Positions 13,624 to 27,800 of a stretch of DNA of 64,000 bases are shown piece by piece. The position numbers and the translations under genes are program-made. Source of the DNA: Chrysomallon squamiferum (taxonomy: Eukaryota > Mollusca > Gastropoda > Neomphalida > Peltospiridae); NCBI GenBank assembly GCA_012295275.1, contig CM022665.1, forward strand, positions 32,374,022 through 32,438,021. The letters are read 5' to 3'. Each line of letters starts with the position of its first letter. The first letter of the stretch is position 1. The notes under the pieces are model-generated. The model saw nothing but the letters and a program-made list of their open reading frames with translations, had not been told where the DNA came from and ran no database searches.

Positions 13624-15228
13624 TTAATGAATATATTTAAGAATATATTTTGATTTTATTAACTGTCGTTATCTACTCAGTTATTTTCTAATTACTTTAT
13701 TTTTATTTAATCATTTATTTAAATTTTAAAATATTTCTCAAAATGCACGTATTATCAAAGATCTGCGACTCGCGCCAACTCGGATAACAGTCAGGTCATG
13801 AAGCTTTCATCGTAAAAACACCTGATTTTGAAACTCTATCTCCAATACGTTGTTGTTCCGACAACGTGGTTGATTCCCACGATAAGAACTCTTCACAACA
13901 AATCACCAACGAAATTTCACCACTGGTAGAATAGTTCTTCATCTTCACCTTCTCCATTCCTGTATTCACTTACTTTCATTTTGGTAAGTTTCCAACAAGT
14001 CCAAGAAAAAGTTCGCTGAAGAGATGGGGTAAGAGATTACTATGTGTTGGGTTGTTGCAATAAATTTTCTTTATCTGGATCCACTATTGCATGGACACAT
14101 TTCACTGATATTCGTTATCTTTCATTTTATAGATAGCCTTGGTTGATTGAGTTTTCTTTTCTGTCTTTGATTCTTTTTTTCTTTAATTTTCTTTACAGAT
14201 GCAAATTATTTTTTTGTTTAGTTCCGATTATTTGTTTTTTGTTTGCTGTCTTTCTTATTTTTAAAATTATTTTTTTCTCTCTTCATTTTCATAAATCAAT
14301 GTATAAAAGTGTGCATATTCTTTATTAGTATATATATTTTTTCAAGAATATATATATATATATAAATTATCTTATAAATCTCTTTGTAGGATATGATTTT
14401 TAATCTCAGTTTTATGCTTCAGCTTAATAACAGTTATCAATAATTATATTTTTCATAACAGACACTGATTTGAGGGCTTCAAGAAAATCTCTCGTCATGA
14501 CAATAAATTTCACGAAAGGTAACTTAAAGAACAGAGAAAAAATATTAGAGGGAAACAAAGATAAAGAAAAAAATATATACATATTTAGCATTATAATATA
14601 ATCGTACCACACACTGCATTTTCTAAATCGACTTGAGAACATTTTTTATTATTTAAATAGCCCATTTGAAAATAATTTAGAAATGTCAAATCGTTGATGC
14701 TATTTAATTCAATTAAATATTATTGCTATTATTACCAAATTACACACAAAGAGAAAAAAAAAAATCTTACCTTGGTAGCTTTGCATAGTATAAAAATCCA
14801 AACCTTCCACTGCAAAATATTCCACCGAAACACAAAAACTACAACTGTTGTTCTAATTAGACAACTGTGTTCAAAGAAAGGGTCATAAGGTCGTCTACTC
14901 ACAGGTCACTGGCATTCTGCCAAGTTTGCCGCTCTTCTATTACGTAATAATTGCCTATTATGTCATAGTTTGAGATAGAACATGACCGGCAACTCAGTAA
15001 AAATACATCGTTACTGATTACTTTTGTGTTACCAGTCGTGGTCAGTAGATACGTCGTTACAGGAGGCTATTGATAAATCTATTTTGAGGCCGGAGTTTGT
15101 AACCCACTGACCGGGTCACTCGGAAAATCAAACAAAAGCCCGAGTCTGAGAATGGACAGTGTTGTCTGGTTGAGTTAAAAGTGCAGACTGATTTCAATAG
15201 CGAAATGGAAAGCACGAACCCAAGATGT

Positions 15229-15260
<32 letters not shown>

Positions 15261-15374
15261 GTTATTATTATTATATAATTTTTTATTTTTTGTTTTGCAG
15301 TTTGGAAAACGAGTACAAATGTATCATTTGATGCGTAAGCGTCTACAAAAGTCACCAAAGATAACAATGACATT

Positions 15375-15462
15375 AATAATAATAATAATAATAAATTGTT
15401 TACTACTGTTACTACTACTACTACTACTACTACTACAAATAATAATAGTAATAATAATTATA

Positions 15463-15504
<42 letters not shown>
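15375..15504 (+). repeat. Compound (AAT)n-(CTA)n-(TTA)n
   Basis: AAT units, then CTA units (about 15405-15436), then TTA units; the strand bias of A and T reverses across the tract. Confidence 0.9.
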
Positions 15505-16298
15505 AAAAAATAAACAATAAAACAATTTAACAAACAAATAAAAAAATCTGGAAAAGAATTTAATAAATATTTTTTTCAAATACCACAAAATACTTAAAAA
15601 CATAAAACTGTAGGCTTGACTAAATTAAATGAATAAGTAATTTTCTACACACAAAAGCTCTCCCATTTCAGATTTAAATAATCGATTACAGATTTCCATC
15701 CTATAATTACAAAGTAGTGTAATTATTTATAGATAAAATAATTTTTCAATATTAGTTGTTGATAATTTGGTTATAATTCTTATTATTAATTACATCTGTG
15801 CGTAAAAATAAGCAAAACAAAATTTACAGTTTGGAAATATTTGTTTAACAGAAAATTATGTGTATGCGTTCATTCTTCTTTTTTTTCTTTTATTTCTCTG
15901 TTTTTCTTTCTTTCTTTCTTTATTTGTTTGTTTGTTTGTTTAATTATTTTATTATAATTCTATTTATATTATTGTTTTTTTTTTGTTGTTGTTTTCAAAG
16001 TTATATTTTTTATTGGTTTTGTTTCGATGTCTTTAAGTAACATTTATGTTTATGTATATATGTGTTTGCTTGTATGCATGCTCATGAGTAGATTGAAAAA
16101 GACTTTTGCGGTAAAGCATGTGAAAATATCTTGAATAACTTATTTGATATTAAATATTGCAGTAAAAAACCTGTAAAATAAATAAAAAAATTTATTATTT
16201 AATATTTATTTAGAATATGTGCATTTTAACTTTCCGTCCCTCCTGTCTTTTTTGTATCTCCTGTGGAAACGAGATTTGTTATTATTGGTGTTCTTCTC

Positions 16299-16301
<3 letters not shown>

Positions 16302-16357
<56 letters not shown>

Positions 16358-16387
16358 GTTGTTATGGTTATTATTATTATGATTATT
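16302..16387 (+). repeat. (TTA)n microsatellite
   Basis: Mostly perfect TTA units with GTT and GAT changes near the right end. Confidence 0.95.
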
Positions 16388-18847
16388 ATTTTATATTTTT
16401 TTCTTAAAATAAAAATAAAAATAAAATAAAGTGAAGTAAAGTCAAGTAAAATGAAATGAAATGAAACGAAACGAAATGAAAAGAAATAAATGAAATGAAA
16501 TAAAATAAAATGAATAAATCTAATTACTATAAAGTTTTCCCCTTTTTTGTTGTATTATATCAATTTTTACTTTATTTAATTTCCCCCTTTCTTTAATATT
16601 TAAATTTTTATTTTATTTTAATTAATTAATTAATTAATTAATTTACGTACTGTTGTTATTTGAAAATAATTATTACAAAATGTTATTTTAAAATAATTTA
16701 TTAATGTGCATAACTGCTTAAATTACTATACTTTAAAATTATTTATGAATTTGAAATTATGAAAATACATTTTTTATTACCTTCATAGTACTACTGTATT
16801 TTTTCCTATTTCGTTCTTATTAATTAAACCTTGTTGGAATGTGACTTAAAATATGAAAAGTATCTATACCACATCCTTTGAATCCACCCCAAAAAACTAA
16901 ATAATAGTAATACTAATACTAATAATCAATAAATAAAATAATAAATAAATAAATCATACACATAAATAATGTATAATTTATAATGTAAAGTTCAATTTTA
17001 AATATTTTGAGTAATTAATTTATTGCATTTCTGGTTATAAATTATTAAAATAAAATATGTGATAAAAAATTAAAAAAAAGATAACGGATAAATAAGTAAA
17101 CAAACAAACAAATTAACAAATAAATAAACACTCAAAGAAAGAAAGAAAGAAACAAACTACTTAAATAAATAAACACAGAATAAATAATACAATTACAACA
17201 AAAAAAAAAAAAAAAACCTACAACCCCCCAAAAAACAAAAATAATAAATAAAATAATTTTTTAATTAGAAAATGATTAATTAATTAGAATATAATAAAAT
17301 AATATATAATATAATAACAATAACAAGAATAAAATAATAATCACGCTTGATTTAATTCTGAAAAAGGCTGCAATTTTTAGTAGTATTCGGATGAAAATTG
17401 AAATAAACCGACATCTGTTCAGTATTGACCAGTGTCCACCTGAGTGTAGTGACATCTGTTTCAGACGGTCGCTGGGCTTTCATTGGACACAAATTATTGA
17501 AATGCAAGTCAGTGCAAAACGAATTATGTCGTAGTGCATGAAGGTCACCTTTCTTTGTTTGACTTGTTTTTAATTTGCGCTTTATTACTTCATTTTGTGT
17601 CTATCCATCTTCATGTCTGTTTGTTCTTATTTTGGGCTGTTAATCACTTGAACCATTTAAAACCGAATTGAAATTTAATAACTGAACTATTTTATTTATT
17701 TATTTATTTATTTATTTATTATTCATACTGCTGTTATTTGTCAGTAATACGTCTTATGTAAAAGTCTACTGATAAATAAAAATGAAGTCCAGAACAACCA
17801 TATTTATTGTAATATGTATAATCAAAAGTATGTAACATTTTACTAAATTTAATAATAAAAGATTAATAGCAACTGTAAAGTGTTTCCAAAATGTAAACAT
17901 ATGTACAAGATCCTAACACAGAGATAAAAAGAGAAAGTTGGAAAGAAAAAAAAAAAGAAAGGAGAATGTGAGAAAGAAAAAAGAAACAGAGAGAGAGAAA
18001 GTGATTAACAGCACATACAATGTTAAATCAAAATCATCTGTTGTGGAGTAATTAAACACGTCAACTTAACTGGTTAACAACAATAACAATTTTAGATAAT
18101 GAATTCAATATTACTCTTTTCTTTTCTTCTTTCGAACCTAAGAAATATACTGTTGATTATTATTATTATTACTAGTAGTAGCAATTGCTACGTTTAATTA
18201 CAAAACATAGTAGTTGTAGTGACAGTAGCAAACGTAATAAGAGTTGCCTAGTAGTTGCAGTAGTAGTAGTAGTGGCAGTAGTAATAGTAGTAGTAGTACT
18301 TTTATAAAATATATATTTTAGCTTTCTGAAGAATACAAACTTACATAAATAAAATGTCACAAATAAATACATAAATTAAAAACCTATTTTCCTTTCTCTT
18401 TTCTTGTTTAAATAAAAGAAGAAGAAGAACGCTAAATAACAACATTTTATAGTAATCAGATGATGCATATGACAAAAATAAATATTTAAAAATAAATTTA
18501 AATAAATAATTTATAAAGTAATTATCCCATGAATATATATTTTTATTTTTATTATCAGATATTTAAACAATTTATGTTAAATTATATCTGTTGTTATACG
18601 GAAAAAAAAAAAAAAATCATAATTTTTTTTTTTTTTTTTTTTTTAAGACTAGAAAGAAAGAAAAAGAAAAAACAATATATTACTGTTACAATTGTATGTA
18701 CTTGTTTCATTAAGTAATTATTTTAAGATAACAAAGAACTTGTAAAAGGATGCAAAATCATACATTATTATTCGCTGTTCATATAATGTACACAGTGAAG
18801 TTATTCCACTGGCTACAAGCGCGTTGTCTTTTATTACGCTGTCTATT

Positions 18848-18884
<37 letters not shown>

Positions 18885-20002
18885 AATCACAAACGAAATT
18901 TGCGCATGCTCATACCAAAAAAAAAAAAAAAAATTACAAGAAAAAAAAAAGCGTTAATCACCGCCTACACAGAGGGCGTGGTTACGATGCAACTTTGATA
19001 ACTAACCACCCACAGAAACGTGCAAACTGCTTGGGAATTAGGGGTGTAGCAGAACAGAAGCGTCCAACACGAGGATGTTTCACCGCACGCCTGAAAAAGG
19101 AGGTCATTTGCCTCTTGTCCCAGAAAGAATAAGATGCTGCAGCGACCTCGAATTTTTCACTGCCAGTAGTTCAAGAGGTGCATATTGTTACGCGCTTCAT
19201 GTCTAACAACAGAAGAAGTGCCATATACAAATTTAAAAAATCACAGTTAAATTAAAACATCTTTTCCTACTGACATACAGTGAAAAGATAGTTTGCTGTA
19301 CACAAATTAAAATACGTATGTTTTTATTTTTGTTTATTTTACTTTTGTTCCATTGATGATCGTTGACCTATTTAAAATATGGGTTGTGTTTGAATTGACA
19401 CGTAACTTCCCGAATAAAAGTACGACCCAAATACCAAGCAAAACAGAACATGGGATGTAGGTCAGCTGATTCATTCACAACTTGGTTCATTCATAATATA
19501 GCTGTTTCTCGATGACGTCACTGATTAAATGATTAAGGCAGCGAAGAGGATTTTGGCATTTTTTTACCTATATCAAATATTTAATGCCTATTTTATATGT
19601 TGTAATTTAAATAAAACTACGTCCGACTGAAGATAGTCAACTGACGCGTTTTTTAACACGAGGCGCAGATTACGTAAACTCGGGTCACGTTTGAAAAATG
19701 ACTATTGTCGTAACCTTTTAATCTCTTTTCTTCTGTTTTTTTTTTTTTTTTTTTTTTTCTCCTTCTATTTTAAAATATAGGTTATTACGTAAAGGTATGT
19801 ATTATGATTAAAATGGAACAGACAAAAAAAACGGGTTGCAACAAAAGTTGAGAATAAAGTGATCGGAGTTGAAATACGTGATCTTGTTTAAACGAAACAA
19901 GGGCCAGAAGTGTCATAATTGTAACCTCAGCATTCCGTAACTTTAAACCAGTGCAGATATGTCATGCTGATAAACTTGTTCAATATAAGTGATACAGAAT
20001 GG

Positions 20003-20048
<46 letters not shown>
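20003..20048 (+). repeat. 46-base A-run
   Basis: Homopolymer A with no recognisable retrotransposon sequence to its left. Confidence 0.95.
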
Positions 20049-20049
<1 letters not shown>

Positions 20050-20284
20050 AGACTCTGTTACACATGTGGCTGCTATCAGTGTTAGATAAGTAATAGAATA
20101 ATAATATGAATGGAAAGTCAACAGCAATATTGTTTTGAATAGTAAACAAGCAAAAGTATTACAACGAAATTTAATAAGAAAAAAAAAATAAGAATAAGAA
20201 AAGAAAAAAGCAAGTATTATATGTAACTTATTGAAAGGGCTGTTAGTGAGAATGTCCTAAATCCACCACTTGCTGCAGTACATT

Positions 20285-20333
<49 letters not shown>

Positions 20334-20552
20334 TTTATACATCTACATTTTTAACGGTTCCTACATTTTATTCTTCTGTTTCCGCAGTGTCAGACAGCGT
20401 GTATACTTTCGTTAACACACCGATGGATCAAGGTGAATGTAGTGCTAATGTAAGATATGTGAGCTAGCAGTGATGCACGAATTCTTCGTAAAGAGGAAAT
20501 AGGCTTCACCTATTACAAAAGCCTAACTGAATACAAAACTGTATTTTCTATA

Positions 20553-21745
20553 GGGTAAGGTGGGGTAATTCCGTCCCCCTTTTCTATTCAACCTCACCTA
20601 CAGCTTCACAGACAAAAGGAAACAACAAAATGGAGTGAATAATGTGTAGTATATCTATTTCTGCTTTAAAATATACAAACACTACATGCACAGTGTTTAA
20701 ACTTTTGAAATGGGAACCAGGTTAAAAACTTGTTGCCCTGTTGATTTGGGGTAAATCTGGCCCCCACATTCATGATGTATTTTTGTCATCTGCTGATTAT
20801 AACTATGTAATCAATGTCAATTGCTAATGATAATTAGTACTAATCATAATATAAGTCAGATTCAAAAGTTCAATAAACTAAACTTCTTGACTAATGTCAC
20901 ACAAGAATACAATATCTTTCAAGTCTGCACCAGCTGGGATTTCAAGGTTTGCGCAAGGATCAAGACAATACCAATTGAGGCACCCATCACATCCTATGAA
21001 CTCGTCAGAATTCATTCCATCACAGAGTTCACGTTTTTCTTGTGTATCTACTACATCTCTGTCTTCTAGTTCAGACTCGTCACCATCAACGTTTTCTTTG
21101 ACTGCATCCACCGGTTCTGCTGTAGCATTCAAACTGAACTGCCGTTTTGACTTTGGTATCTTCTGGGTTTTTTGTAGTTTTGCCTCTCTCACCTTTGCTG
21201 TCTCTGCCTTTTTTTCCTCCTTTCTCTTCTTCTCTGCTAACTCTTCTTCATATCTCGTGACACTTTTCTTCTTCTGTCAGTGCCTCAGCATACTTGATTC
21301 TCATGATTTTATTTGAAGTTTGACAACATGCCCCACCAGATGGACTGTGGACTTTCAACTGATTAACAAAACTTAAATAAAACTCGAGATGGACTATAGC
21401 ATTTTCAAAACTATTGATTTCACCACCACATATGGGGGCCACATATTAATCAAGTTTCTTCTGCTGAACTTAATAATTGATTATATGATTACCTGTTATA
21501 AGTTACCACTAACCTTATGTCTATAGGAGTAAAAAAATAACACTCACTTCTGAAACCTCAAAATGCACTTTTTTTACAACCTTGTTGTTTTCACTACTTT
21601 CATGGCCACAATACTCCATGTGTAAATGGCCGATTACCTACATCCTTTGTTCTAATATCAACAACGTTCCAGAAGCCTGCACAGAACAGTATAGTGGCTG
21701 TAAGTTATAATATAACTTAGGGGCCAGAATTAACCAACCTTACCC
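20553..21745. mobile_element. pogo/Tigger-like (Tc1-mariner superfamily) DNA transposon, internally deleted
   Basis: The left end GGGTAAGGTGGGGTAATTCC (from 20553) pairs with the right end, whose reverse complement reads GGGTAAGGTTGGTTAATTCT (ending 21745), giving inverted repeats of about 27 bp. TA dinucleotides flank both (20551-20552, 21746-21747), the target duplication of the Tc1/mariner superfamily. A copy of the inner end motif recurs at 20748-20765 (3 mismatches in 18 to 20562-20579). The 1193-bp body holds only the C-terminal part of a transposase on the minus strand, so the element cannot move by itself. Confidence 0.83.
20878..21442 (-). pseudogene. C-terminal remnant of a pogo-like transposase with Lys/Glu-rich linker and degenerate PHD-type finger
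   Basis: Read from 21442 downward, the frame runs into KYAEALTEEEKCHE and meets a stop near 21248. A one-base shift continues the same protein as YEEELAEKKRKEEKKAETAK and onward to 20878, so at least one frameshift is present. The charged coiled segment followed by a Cys-rich finger (ELCDGMNSDEFIGCDGCLNW, then YCLDPCANLE and FLCDI) is the usual C-terminal layout of many pogo-type transposases of invertebrates. The finger has lost its last Cys pair and has Cys where a His is usual. The DDE catalytic core is absent. Confidence 0.7.
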
Positions 21746-21747
21746 TA

Positions 21748-22398
21748 AATAATCAAAACTGCCATAGCTAAGATTTACTGAATCTCCGAAAGTGTGCTCC
21801 TCATTTTCCAACTTTTTCTCCTTCATTCTCTTATCCTCCCTCTGAAATACGCAGTCTGTAATTATTTTAGTGAAAACAAACGATGCCGTATCACTTTTTC
21901 AAAATAAACAACCTTGAAGAACACGCTTGATGTGACGTTATTCTACAGTTTTCTCTCAAAGGTTTGATAATAGTAACCAAACGTACAATACTTAATGTTA
22001 ATTGAAAAAAAAGAAGAAGAATGTGTAGTTCAAGACGATTTATCCGATACCTGTAATTTGTTAAGCAAATATTTTTTTATAGAAAGTAATCTAGTGAAAC
22101 AACCGACTTTCCTGTTGTGTCTTGGTTTGAACATATATTGGATGGTTCAGTCACTGCAGTCGATTTCTCGATCAACATATTAATTATATGATGTATATGC
22201 ATTAACATGTCTTATTACGAGTCAGTATATATATTCTCGTAACTGTATTATTATTAACGCATATCATTACTTCTGATGATAACGTAATTCTACCGAAGAA
22301 GATGTGCAGTTGTTATATCAAAAGCGTTGTTGTTGTTAAAAAGGTATATACTACATTTACAAATGCTTTTGGATAATGCGTCTGCTAAGAAAGTCACA

Positions 22399-22494
<96 letters not shown>

Positions 22495-24660
22495 TTGTAA
22501 TTGTGTTGGACGATTAAATGATAACGTTGTTAGACGTATTTAGAAAACTGTATGGATTTAAAGGATATTCACTATAAAAAAATGTAGGTATAACGTCAAA
22601 TTAATATCTGTAACTGCTCAAACGTCCATGTCACGGAGATGACATGTAATAATATTTAGTGCTATTGACAATAACTGGAGGGAATTACACTGTTATTTCT
22701 CACCTATCTCTAGAAGTACTGTATCTGTTCTTTCTCATATGGAAACAGACCTCTGTTTCTGCAAAGTACTGATAAACAAGGAATTTCGACTAGGTTGTTT
22801 TTCTTTTTGCACACTACTGATGTAAAGCAGTAACGTAGAAAACATTTTCCTTATTGTAATTTATAGCGCATTTTTACTGTATTTCCATTTTCACTAAATA
22901 TATGAAACATATCAGTTATATTTCTCTTTATACACAGTTATAAGGTAGAAAGATTCTATTTCATTATCTTTATTTATTATAAAATTAAAGATATATCTAA
23001 GTGAGTGATTTGCCTCACCTAAGAAGTCATTCACTTTATCAGTAATAATATTTAGCATATTTGCAGAAAGGAACTGTTCAAAAATAATTTAAATAAAAAA
23101 TAAAATAAAATAAAATAAAAAGAAGAAGAACAACGTCTTCGATGATGATGATTCGACATGTTACATACGATTGTATCTCTCTCTTTTTTTTCTAGTTTGT
23201 TTTCTTTCTGTTCTAGCTTGTATGTGGTTTAAATCTCACTGATTGATATGAACAAAACTGACGTTAATGTCAAGAAGATAGTATCGTGTTGAGAAGACCA
23301 CGGTTGCGGTGCTGACAGAAATCTGTTTTCTCAGATACCATAAGTAAACACTTGTTGAAATATCCTCACAGTATGGTTAAGCCTGACGTCTTGAATGAGT
23401 TATAGTAGTTTTGAGTCAGCGATCTGATCTCAGGAGTTCAGAATCGATCCGCTTCAGCCGATCCCTGACCGAATGTTATTTCAACGAGTGTGGTTAAATG
23501 AGTTTAGAAATTTGTTTAAATATAAAATTGCTTTTATGCTTAAAGTGCTTTCACAACAGTCGTTTATTTATTTACTAACCAAGTCTGTTTTTCAAAATTC
23601 AGTTTCGAGTGATTACCGAGTTTAAACATTGGTTTCAACAAAACGCACGCAAGAAGAATGTGTATCATTTATATTTTGATATTAAATAAACCCAGAATAA
23701 TTATATATATATACATGTATGTATATATGTATGTATGTATAAGATAAGTCTGTAATGTGAAGATTTTATTTTGTTCTTGTAAATTGTGTCCCCTTAATGA
23801 TATTATTGTGTGCAAAACACCGCCGCAGCTTGAGTCCTACCTATTATATTCGAGCGATATAAATATAGGCTTTATTCAAATAGGAAAAATAATATTAAAA
23901 TATGAAACTTACTGCTTGAAATATAATTTCAATTAAGCTGTGTCTGTAAAAATATTAGACGAAGCAGCTTTAAAGAATCTCCGAAAATTGAAAAGCAAAG
24001 CAAATATTGTTTATTTATTTTAAAAAAATATATAAAAATAGATCTTTAAATATTTCTCGGAAAATAGAAAATAAGGTGAAAATAATTATTTTTATTTTCA
24101 AACATATGCTCCTTCTAGGACAAAATTTTTTTTCATTTTAAATTACCAAAAAAAAAAAAAAAAAATGTTTAGAACAAAGGCTAAACAAAAATAACAAACA
24201 AATAAATAAATAAATAAGACAAATTTAACAAAACAAAAAGAATCGTATCTTATTTGTTGTTTATTTTCCTTTTTGCTCTATCTAAATTTAGGAACAAAAA
24301 TAAATAAGGAGGTAAATCTCACATAGCTTAAAATAATTCATATAGTGCTGGTACACGTCATAAATCGAGAGGTGTAAATTGATATGCTGCTTTGTTAAAT
24401 TATAATATAATTTATGTTATCTCATATATTTTTTTTAAATTGTTGAAAAGAATATGGTTAAACAAGTCATTTAAAGAGATTTATGCTTATGAAACAAGAG
24501 TTAAGGGTTCGGTGTATTTTCTTTTCCTTTACAGCTTCCGGGATTTGTGTGGGTTATTTTTTATGACTATTATTATTTTTTTAAATTAATTAATTATTAT
24601 GATTTTTTGTTGTTTGTTTCAATTTATTATTATTATTTTTATTTTTTAAAAACCCTAATA
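21748..24660. other. Intergenic region upstream of the GTPase gene
   Basis: No coding exon recognised. It holds a long (TC)n tract (22402-22489) and short A/T-rich repeats. A segment at 23390-23470 has a B-box-like word (AGTTCAGAATCGATCC), but no complete tRNA or SINE could be built around it. Confidence 0.5.
22402..22489 (+). repeat. Perfect (TC)n, about 88 bases
   Basis: Uninterrupted CT dinucleotides. Confidence 0.97.
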
Positions 24661-24863
24661 TATTACTAGAAGCATAATACATGCACACACTCAGTGGACA
24701 ACAAAACAGACGTAAAGGCAATGAACGGTGGGCAATACGTTATGCTGGAAAGTACCAAAGACATTACGAATGCCGGAAATGATGCAGTTAACATGGAAAC
24801 TTGTAAACAAACATTTTTATTTTTTTTTATTTTCTGAAATTTATAAAAATTAAATAATTAACA
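24661..24863 (+). promoter_or_regulatory. Probable 5' UTR / promoter-proximal region of the GTPase gene
   Basis: This stretch, just upstream of the GTPase start codon, is more mixed in base composition than its AT-rich surroundings and has no long simple repeat until an A/T tract near 24815. It is the most likely place for the transcription start. No clear TATA box or initiator could be assigned by eye, so this is inference from position and composition only. Confidence 0.3.
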
Positions 24864-27800
24864 ATGGGATCTGGGTGCAGTTCAACGAACAGTCAAGGTA
24901 AGGACAAAATCTGGAATCACTTGGTTTTCAATTTGATAATTTTTACTTAAACGATCATGCAGAATGTCTAATGTAGGACACCAACCAATAAGTGCTTATT
25001 GCGTGACCGTGTGTTGTTAATGATATTATTATCCTTTTCCAAACACTGAAGTGTACAGTAAATTTTAACAGCAACATAGCAGTCATCGAGAAGTCCCATA
25101 AATTGAATTTAATATTATAAATTAATTAATAATTTTGTTTGTTTTGTTTTTAAATTTTCAAAATGTGTATTTTTGTTTCTTGTTTTCGATATGCGATATT
25201 TTATTTATTTATTTTCTGAAACTTTATATATATATATATACTGAGAAGGTGAAGGTTGGTACTTTTATTATTTTCTTAAATTATTTATTTCTTTATTTCA
25301 TTATTTTTATTAATATTTTGAGTGTGTGTTGTTATGCTATTGATTTGAAATATTGTTAATCCTTTACTTTATTTTCTTTTAGCATTATTAAGTGCTCAAG
25401 CACCACTGAACTCTAAAATTAGATCAGTGTCAGCATTGAAAATAGCCATAGTGGGTAAATATTTCAATATTTACATTCACATTTATTCCGTGATGCATTT
25501 GCTATGTGTGTGTGTGTGTGTGTGTATGTGTGTGTTTGTGTGTTTGTATGTATTTGTGTCTGTGTGATTATTGTAATTAACAGTATTCACGTGAACTTTT
25601 GCTAATTAGATACGTTTAAAATACAGATAATCAGAGTTTGTCTTAGTATAATGAAAAATATATGACTGAAATAGCTAATGCAGTTATTTCTTTGCAAAGT
25701 TACATTAGCTAAATTAGGTTGCCAGTGTTGAAATAATCTTTTATTTTGTTTGTTATGTGATATGATGCAGTGTTTCTAAATATTTTTGCATTATATATGT
25801 AATTTTTCACTTTCAATAGACTCTACATATTATGTTCTAACTCACTTAAAAAACCTTTTTCATAAATAGGTTAATGTTATTTATCATTACTGTAGCAATA
25901 ATTTGATCAAAAAGTAATTTAAATTAACAATGGCAATAATACTAATAATAATAAATTAATTTAAAATCTTAAATTGATCTGTAGATAAAATTATTCTGTG
26001 TTATATAAAAAACTTTTTTTTATGCCTTTTATAGGTGATGCAGAAGTTGGAAAAACCAGTATCTTGTTACGATACATCAATAACCAGTTCAGTCCACTTT
26101 ACATTCCTACAAAGAAACCGGTTGTTAGTAAGTGTAACACTTACACTAGGATTGGGGAGGAGTATAATAATCAACTGTAGAAATCTTGATATGTGAACAA
26201 AATGTCGAATTTTCTATGTTTTACTAGTGTAAATAAAAAACAAATACAATTATATAACTTTGTTTTCAGATTAAATTGATAAAAAATATTTTCACTTTTC
26301 AGAAAATGTTGTTAGAAAACTAAACTTGCCATCACATTCATTGACATCACTGACATTTTGGGACATACCTGGACGAGAAGACATCAACCTTTACAGAACA
26401 TACTTTAAAAATCTAGATGCAGCAATAGGTATAATTTTATTTATTTATTTATTTATTTAGGTATTTATTAGATTCTAATAAACCATTTCTTAATAATATA
26501 GAACCAAATAATTTGCATTATAAATTATTTTATCCAAAAGTATTAAAAAATATTTTTGAATGCCTTGCACCATTTTAAAGAAAATACTCTGCTGCAGGGT
26601 CACAATAAATTAAAATGAAAAATGCTGAGAGTGGCTATTTTTAAAAATTTACAATCACATTATAAACTAAAAATTTTAGGCTTATTAAATGTACTAAAGA
26701 CATTATATTAAGAAAAAAAGAAAAAAGATTTGGGTAATTTTTAGGTTCTTTAAAATCTTTCAAAGCATTATTGTTTTTATGAAGTATAGAACAGTATACA
26801 TTTTTTTTAAAGTATTCTTTTATTAGAAGTGTAATTATTTTATACAAAGGCTATTACATATTATGATAATTACTGTTTCTATAATTATATTTTTAATACT
26901 TACTATTTTGGTGTATGTAAATATTTGTATGTTTAATTTTTAAATATGTTTTTTGTAACAATGTATTTTACTGTTTTTCAGTGGTTGTTGATCTGACTGA
27001 TGCAGACAGTATTTCACTGGGGATGGTATGGAAACAGATTGTTCTCAATCACACATTTCAAACAGGTCGTAATGCAGAGACAGGTGAAGAAGATTCTGAA
27101 TCACCTGAAATTCCTGTTAACACAGAAACATTTCCTGTCCTACTGCTCGGCACTAAATATGACATTGTGAGTATATCTCAGTCATTATAAATATTCTGAA
27201 TTTAAAAAAATAATCAAAGTTGAAAACTTTGTGACAAGATCATAATTAACATTTCAAATTATTATTTATAAGTAGATGGTATATGGGAGTGTACACAAAT
27301 CCTCCATCCATCGGTTTCCTAGATACTATGTTTTTTCTGTGAAATGTGTTTTGACTGTGATTTTTTAATAGATATTTCTTTTTAATAAAAAGCAGTTTAT
27401 ATTAATCCTTCTAAATGCTTAGACAGGGGAAGGTTTATTAATATCCAGTTTTTATCTCTTAGGACCATTAACAACACACAAAAAAAAAAAAAAAAAAAAC
27501 ATTCTATGATATAAATTTATAAAAATCAGTATAATTGTTTCTTTTTTCCAAATATGAATTTTAATTGTTTATCATTAATATTTTAGATTGAGAAGAAATA
27601 TAAAGAAGAAGGTAAAAACTTTTTTCCAACCATTCAGCATGGCAAAGTAGAACTACTAAATTCAGGTGATTTTTAATTATTATTTCTCTTTTTATTTTTG
27701 CTTTTTTAATGTTACATTATAAGTATTACAAATAAGAATAATATAATGAGGTCTTAATTTAAATGTTATCATTATACAGAAAGTCTCTTGCTTTTGTTTT

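Larger units (their letters stand above)
11501..20550. other. Gene-free region, simple repeats and low-complexity sequence
   Basis: No gene recognised. It contains (CTA)n-(AAT)n-(AAG)n at 12090-12207, (GA)n 13559-13619, (TTA)n 15231-15275, an AAT/CTA/TTA compound at 15375-15504, (TTA)n 16302-16387, an imperfect (GTA)n at 18171-18300, T-runs 18850-18883 and 19738-19760, an A-run 20003-20048 and (AAT)n 20286-20332. Patches of higher GC at 11520-11820, 12544-12715 and 18960-19180 are unexplained. Confidence 0.55.

Noticed and set aside
18824-19132. 102-codon open frame with poly-Phe and a basic tail
   Set aside because: The poly-Phe comes from a T-run and the remaining 50 codons have no recognisable motif or splice borders.
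23390-23470. tRNA or tRNA-derived SINE
   Set aside because: A B-box-like word is present, but no A-box at the right distance and no cloverleaf could be drawn.
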